In this document: positions 62,801 through 64,000 of the stretch, one piece after another
Layout of the letters: the number at the start of each line of letters is the position of its first letter
Numbering within the stretch: the stretch's first letter is position 1
Assembly (NCBI GenBank): GCA_948470475.1
Contig: OX419342.1
Span: forward strand, 5,733,212 to 5,797,211
Reading direction: 5' to 3'
Length of the DNA stretch: 64,000 bases
Origin: Galaxea fascicularis
Lineage: Eukaryota; Cnidaria; Anthozoa; Scleractinia; Euphylliidae
Position numbers and translations under genes: made by a program
The notes under the pieces: generated by a model
Told to the model about the DNA's origin: nothing
The model's input: only the letters and a program-made list of their open reading frames with translations
Database searches by the model: none

Positions 62801-63949
62801 GCAACGAAAACAACCACAGCATTACCAACAAGGAGGCAACAGCTCACCTCCTGTCTGTAACACTCGGTACCGGTCCTCTCTGTCTGCCATTGTGACATGA
62901 CGATGAAGAACTATTCCGGCGGTAGGAGAACGTGACGAAGCATGTGGCATTTGACGTCAGCATCTGATGACCCGGACTAGGTTCCAGGCGGGTGGAGTAA
63001 GCGAAGATTTCGGTTTCAAGCTCCGCTGGATTTACACCGGGATTAACTAGAAATTTGACTGTCTTTCCATCTGGATTGATGGTTACGGTTGCATGAGAGG
63101 GCTGAAAAATATACAGTTTGATCACTTAAGGAAGCATTACATCTTAATCATTTCAAACAACTCAGAGTTTGATTTGGATTTAAAATCGACTTTGCTTCTC
63201 GGGAAGTTCGAAACTTTGATTCTTCAGAAAATTTTGAAAATACTGTGAGCATGAGTTCAACAGCCGACATGTGGTCAGTTAAAGCATGATTTGATGAAAT
63301 CGTGCTGTGAAAACGGCCTCTTTGGAAGTGAAGAGGCCGGCACAGAACATACAACACTACAGGTCATGGAATTTCGCGTTTGCTGTTGTTTTTTTATTTT
63401 TCGCCAAAAGGTCAGGATAGTAGCAGCATCTGCAATATTGCAAGCGACGCAATGTGTTCGTCTTATGAGTTTACCGCGATGCCGCTTACAAAACTTTTCC
63501 CGACTTTTGATGAGTTCTGTCAACTTCCTGGTCTCATTGCAATTACACTATTTTGCTAATGATCGGTTCCGAGTAAATTGTGGGTAGATCCAGTCCTTTG
63601 AGGGGGCAAACGGCCATTTAAAGACGTAATTTGAAATTCTAGTTTTGACCGTTTGCCCCCACAAAGGACCGAATCTACCCACAATTCACTTGGAACTGAT
63701 CCTTGGCAAAATGGTGTATTCCTGCGATTTACTTTTGGCTAAATACCCGAACATTTCTTTGATAAACATTTTCTGTGTTTACATGCTGATTACCTCGTTA
63801 AAGCTTAAAAAGTTCAAGTTTCCCTCTTTTGTTATTACTTTGTCAATAAGAATATGATTATAATATGAATTACCTGTTTACTTATCTCCGTAAGTTTCAA
63901 GGAGAAGCACTTGTTGAGAGCCGAATATTGAACCGTCTTCCCTGAATAC
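45632..63949 (-). CDS. Membrane-tethered DUOX-like heme peroxidase (5' end outside window)
   Basis: Fifteen phase-consistent exons were read on the minus strand: 63949-63874, 63101-62848, 62251-62023, 61609-61553, 61031-60936, 59876-59806, 59539-59380, 58703-58533, 57942-57761, 56175-55992, 54756-54612, 47107-46957, 46360-46288, 46222-46106, 45916-45632. They give 749 residues plus stop; the start lies beyond 64000. After an unrecognised N-terminal region (about 1-109), an animal heme peroxidase domain follows. RLDG, YADG and VPKGDVHFDP resemble dual-oxidase ectodomains. Distal His209 (FLAHD), Arg340 (AGDSR) and proximal His435 (RFGHS) are present, but the two residues that esterify heme in myeloperoxidase correspond to Ala208 and Val343. 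A stalk, one membrane span (707-730) and a short basic tail end the protein; no EF-hand or NADPH-oxidase part follows. It probably oxidises substrates with H2O2 at the cell surface. Confidence 0.9.
46957..47107 (-). CDS. Peroxidase exon after the 7.5-kb intron
   Basis: The exon encodes [10 protein letters not shown], then [17 protein letters not shown] and GSELGSTFR, matching the family's [12 protein letters not shown]...G..LG.TF block. The reading phase agrees with the exon at 54612 and the exon at 46288, which supports one gene across the large intron. Confidence 0.88.
47467..47862. mobile_element. TIR element containing a GTTGCC hexamer array
   Basis: The element begins AGGGAGGTTGAGCAAC and ends with the near-complement GTTGCTTAAACTCCCT. 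Next to the left end lies GACGGCGACGGCAACGAGAA, and next to the right end TTCTCGTTGCCGTTGCCG, so the inner ends also pair. An expanded (GTTGCC)n array at 47792-47842 belongs to the right arm. It lies in the large peroxidase intron. Confidence 0.7.
47792..47842. repeat. (GTTGCC)n hexanucleotide array
   Basis: About eight uninterrupted GTTGCC units occur. They leave open frames of Arg-Gln or Leu-Pro repeats on both strands (47683-47973), which are artefacts of the array. Confidence 0.9.
47863..49795. other. Peroxidase intron segment, no exon seen
   Basis: Between about 48345 and 48575 the phrase GAATAT / ACGGAATATT recurs, a degenerate AT-rich tandem repeat. A poly-T run of about 22 bases lies at 49499-49520. 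The bases before 49796 should contain the promoter of the nested GPCR. Confidence 0.45.
49796..50770 (+). CDS. Class A rhodopsin-like GPCR nested in peroxidase intron
   Basis: This single-exon gene encodes 324 residues with seven membrane spans. It shows N-glycosylation at Asn5, Gly58-Asn59 in TM1, TASD in TM2 (84-87), Asp141-Arg-Leu after TM3, and NPVLY at 299-303 followed by [11 protein letters not shown]. Extracellular loop 2 is short and lacks a cysteine, as in the related gene at 5395-6330, with which it shares [35 protein letters not shown] and LNPxLYxWKI. The ligand is unknown; MECA-type affinity is the best guess. It lies antisense in the 7.5-kb peroxidase intron. The next in-frame Met is in TM3, so the 5' ATG is needed for TM1. 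Confidence 0.9.
   Translation: MVMQNFTGINADTATVVPVHSEQCPNSKQLSTLSSFFVASLVLVSTVNVFTLFAALIGNFLIVKVLGRVSSIHPPTRTLFYSLTASDLCVGLIVQPLNLISMISSVTGNATLCFSVLPHLNVLGFAMCGISLLTTTEISVDRLLAIRLKLSYRHVVSLRRARLAVVVTWLASLASGLTSLWSNDAFIKLQIIGVFLSITVSTFSYVWIHAILRKRAKQKQERHIAWDAPSQSASVTNSFSTVRYKKTVSTALWVHCALLLCFLPYMIVAAFWAVYGGNEVVMICHAFALALLYFNSALNPVLYFWKIKGVRDGIKEMLNNHICK
50908..51095. mobile_element. Short TIR element (GGCGGATCCAGG ends)
   Basis: The ends are TAGGGGGCGGATCCAGG and CCTGGATCCGCGCCTATA, imperfect complements. The interior contains GGTGGCTAGCCACC and C-runs that fold back. It lies about 140 bp after the stop of the nested GPCR. Confidence 0.7.
52325..52510 (-). mobile_element. tRNA-derived SINE, diverged copy
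   Basis: It shares TTTATCTACCCTCGGCAGT, the GCACAAAAGGCTCG segment and the ACAAATAATTCAAATGAACA phrase with the fuller copy at 56342-56564. Its tRNA-like head is poorly preserved. Confidence 0.65.
52820..53990 (+). mobile_element. 5'-truncated LINE with reverse-transcriptase ORF
   Basis: An intact 320-codon frame (52853-53815) encodes the C-terminal part of a non-LTR reverse transcriptase. It has [20 protein letters not shown] (13-32), the catalytic YADD (44-47), the [15 protein letters not shown] thumb-region block and the [12 protein letters not shown]-terminus. The fingers and any endonuclease are missing. A (TTA)n tail at about 53962-53990 closes the element. The type is CR1/L2/jockey-like. 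The open frame suggests a fairly recent insertion. It lies antisense in the peroxidase intron. Confidence 0.88.
53991..54611. other. Peroxidase intron segment, nothing seen
   Basis: The sequence is AT-rich with a short (GACT)n at 54427-54440. No repeat or exon was recognised. Confidence 0.45.
54612..54756 (-). CDS. Peroxidase exon with [14 protein letters not shown] block
   Basis: The peptide begins [10 protein letters not shown] and contains [20 protein letters not shown], the most conserved block of the animal peroxidase family. It marks the 5' border of the largest visible intron (47108-54611). Confidence 0.92.
55992..56175 (-). CDS. Peroxidase exon with proximal heme histidine
   Basis: The split Arg codon joins to [17 protein letters not shown], where the His of RFGHS is the proximal heme ligand. 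The rest reads [11 protein letters not shown] and a [18 protein letters not shown] helix. Acceptor TATCAG and donor GTGCGC give 184 nt ending in phase 0. Confidence 0.9.
56342..56564 (-). mobile_element. tRNA-derived SINE, fullest copy
   Basis: Read on the minus strand it begins with a tRNA-like head: an A box (GTGTGGTCAAGTGTTAAGAG) and a B-box-like CTTCAAGTCCCG. A body follows and it ends GCCTGGGGTAAATAAAGATC. Partial copies are at 52325-52510 and 11962-12045. It lies in a peroxidase intron. Confidence 0.72.
56712..57091. mobile_element. Foldback element with ~180-bp arms
   Basis: The left end CTGGGTGCCAGAGCTTATAA and right end TTATAACGTCTGGCACCCAG-like sequence pair. So do internal blocks such as TGAACCTCATTTCCGTGCTG with CAGCACGGATATGAGGTTCA and GGAAACCACGCTTCTCCTAA with TTAGGAAAAGCGTGGTTTCC. 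It is probably a non-autonomous DNA transposon in a peroxidase intron. Confidence 0.78.
58533..58703 (-). CDS. Peroxidase exon with catalytic arginine
   Basis: The 57 codons include [19 protein letters not shown] and REHNRLC, a hallmark of animal heme peroxidases. The Arg of GDSR corresponds to the catalytic Arg of myeloperoxidase. The Glu that follows three residues later in myeloperoxidase is Val here. Confidence 0.9.
58827..59016 (+). mobile_element. tRNA-derived SINE with (TTGAT)n tail, copy 1
   Basis: The head carries an A box (TTGGCGCAGTGGTGAGAGCG) and a B box (GGGTTCGATTCCC), both polymerase III promoter elements. A body with CTCCGGGTACTCCGGTTTTCC follows, and the element ends in a (TTTGA)n tail. 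It lies in a peroxidase intron. Confidence 0.85.
60496..60772. mobile_element. MITE with ACACCCCTCTG ends
   Basis: The ends are ACACCCCTCTGTAACAGACC and the near-complement GGTCTGTTTCAGAGGGGTGT. The interior repeats CCTGGTG/ACCTGGTG at least six times. It lies between the exons at 59806 and 60936 of the peroxidase. Confidence 0.72.
60936..61031 (-). CDS. Peroxidase exon with distal histidine
   Basis: Following HFGQ at the end of the previous exon, this exon begins FLAHDTDF, equivalent to the GQFLDHDxDF block of animal peroxidases. The distal His is kept, and the Asp before it, which forms a heme ester in myeloperoxidase, is Ala. The rest encodes LPRYEFQGI and the WLPIKVPK strand. Acceptor TTTTTAG and donor GTTCGT bound 96 nt. 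Confidence 0.88.
61231..61431. repeat. (GACT)n tetranucleotide tract
   Basis: A long degenerate GACT/GACC/GACA tract lies in the intron between the YADG-side exon at 61553 and the distal-His exon at 60936. It produces false Val-Ser-Gln-Ser frames on the minus strand. Confidence 0.85.
61693..61886 (+). mobile_element. tRNA-derived SINE with (TTGAT)n tail, copy 2
   Basis: Same family as 58827-59016, with A box TTGGCGCTGTGGCGAGGGCG, an identical B box GGGTTCGATTCCC, and a shorter TTGATTTGATTTGA tail. The two copies differ by scattered substitutions, so they are separate insertions. Confidence 0.85.
62023..62251 (-). CDS. Peroxidase exon with RLDG / YADG motifs
   Basis: The exon opens the peroxidase domain: RLDGTSYN, then [26 protein letters not shown] and RPSPRAISN. 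The order 'DG..N...WG...P..YADG....RP.PR.IS' is that of dual-oxidase ectodomains. An insert with three cysteines ([12 protein letters not shown]) sits between YADG and RPSPR. Acceptor and donor are TTTAAAG and GTATGG. Confidence 0.88.
63550..63711. mobile_element. Palindromic MITE in first visible peroxidase intron
   Basis: Arms of about 65-70 bp pair from ATTTTGCTAATGATCGGTTC to GAACTGATCCTTGGCAAAAT, with GTGGGTAGATCCAGTCCTTT pairing with AAAGGACCGAATCTACCCAC further in. The loop is about 25 bp. Confidence 0.72.
63874..63949 (-). CDS. First visible peroxidase exon (N-terminal region)
   Basis: A TTCTGTAG acceptor and GTAATT donor bound 76 nt. After one base of a split codon it reads [14 protein letters not shown] followed by [11 protein letters not shown], in phase with the [12 protein letters not shown] exon at 63101. 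I do not recognise the fold of this N-terminal region. Further 5' exons must lie beyond the window. Confidence 0.65.
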
Positions 63950-64000
63950 CTACAGAACCAATCAGAAACACGGTCAAATCAGTGTTTTTGTATAGACGGA

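Noticed and set aside
1..64000. CRISPR arrays, bacterial operons, prophage or defence islands.
   Set aside because: No regularly spaced repeats of that type, Shine-Dalgarno-linked gene runs or bacterial genes were seen. The window is eukaryotic.

Overview
This window is eukaryotic and intron-rich, and it most likely comes from a cnidarian, probably a stony coral. The reasons are several intronless class A GPCR genes, an expansin-like gene carrying a chitin-binding domain, animal genes with GT-AG introns (BROX, RNF216, an organellar Na+/H+ exchanger, a heme peroxidase), and a dense load of short inverted-repeat DNA elements, tRNA-derived SINEs and LINE tails. The organism is inferred from content; no species can be named from sequence alone.

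Layout. 1-10.7 kb holds three GPCR loci: a disrupted melatonin-receptor-like copy (914-2002, minus), an orphan receptor (5395-6330, minus) and an intact melatonin-receptor-like gene (9180-10157, plus). 15.0-36.2 kb is the span of BROX on the minus strand. Its first two and last two coding exons can be read, and the middle exons cannot be found; a 200-N assembly gap lies between. Inside this span sit an eight-exon expansin-like gene on the plus strand (24889-30592), a gap-truncated third melatonin-like GPCR (33105-33640, minus) and many foldback elements. BROX and an intronless RNF216-type RBR ubiquitin ligase (36466-38568, plus) are divergent, with start codons about 300 bp apart. An intronless NHE6/7/9-type exchanger follows (42082-43869, plus).

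45.6 kb to the right edge is one multi-exon heme peroxidase gene on the minus strand (15 exons reconstructed, 5' end outside the window). It resembles the peroxidase ectodomain of dual oxidases but ends in a stalk, one membrane span and a short tail, with no NADPH-oxidase part. Its largest visible intron contains another GPCR gene (49796-50770, plus) and a 5'-truncated LINE.

The genes form no operon-like system. The most interesting points are the tethered DUOX-like peroxidase with substituted heme-ester positions, the nested expansin-CBM14 gene with two possible C-termini, the BROX/RNF216 divergent pair, the recent GPCR duplication with one broken copy, and the foldback elements. All splice models were made by eye from phase-compatible GT-AG sites and protein-family resemblance.
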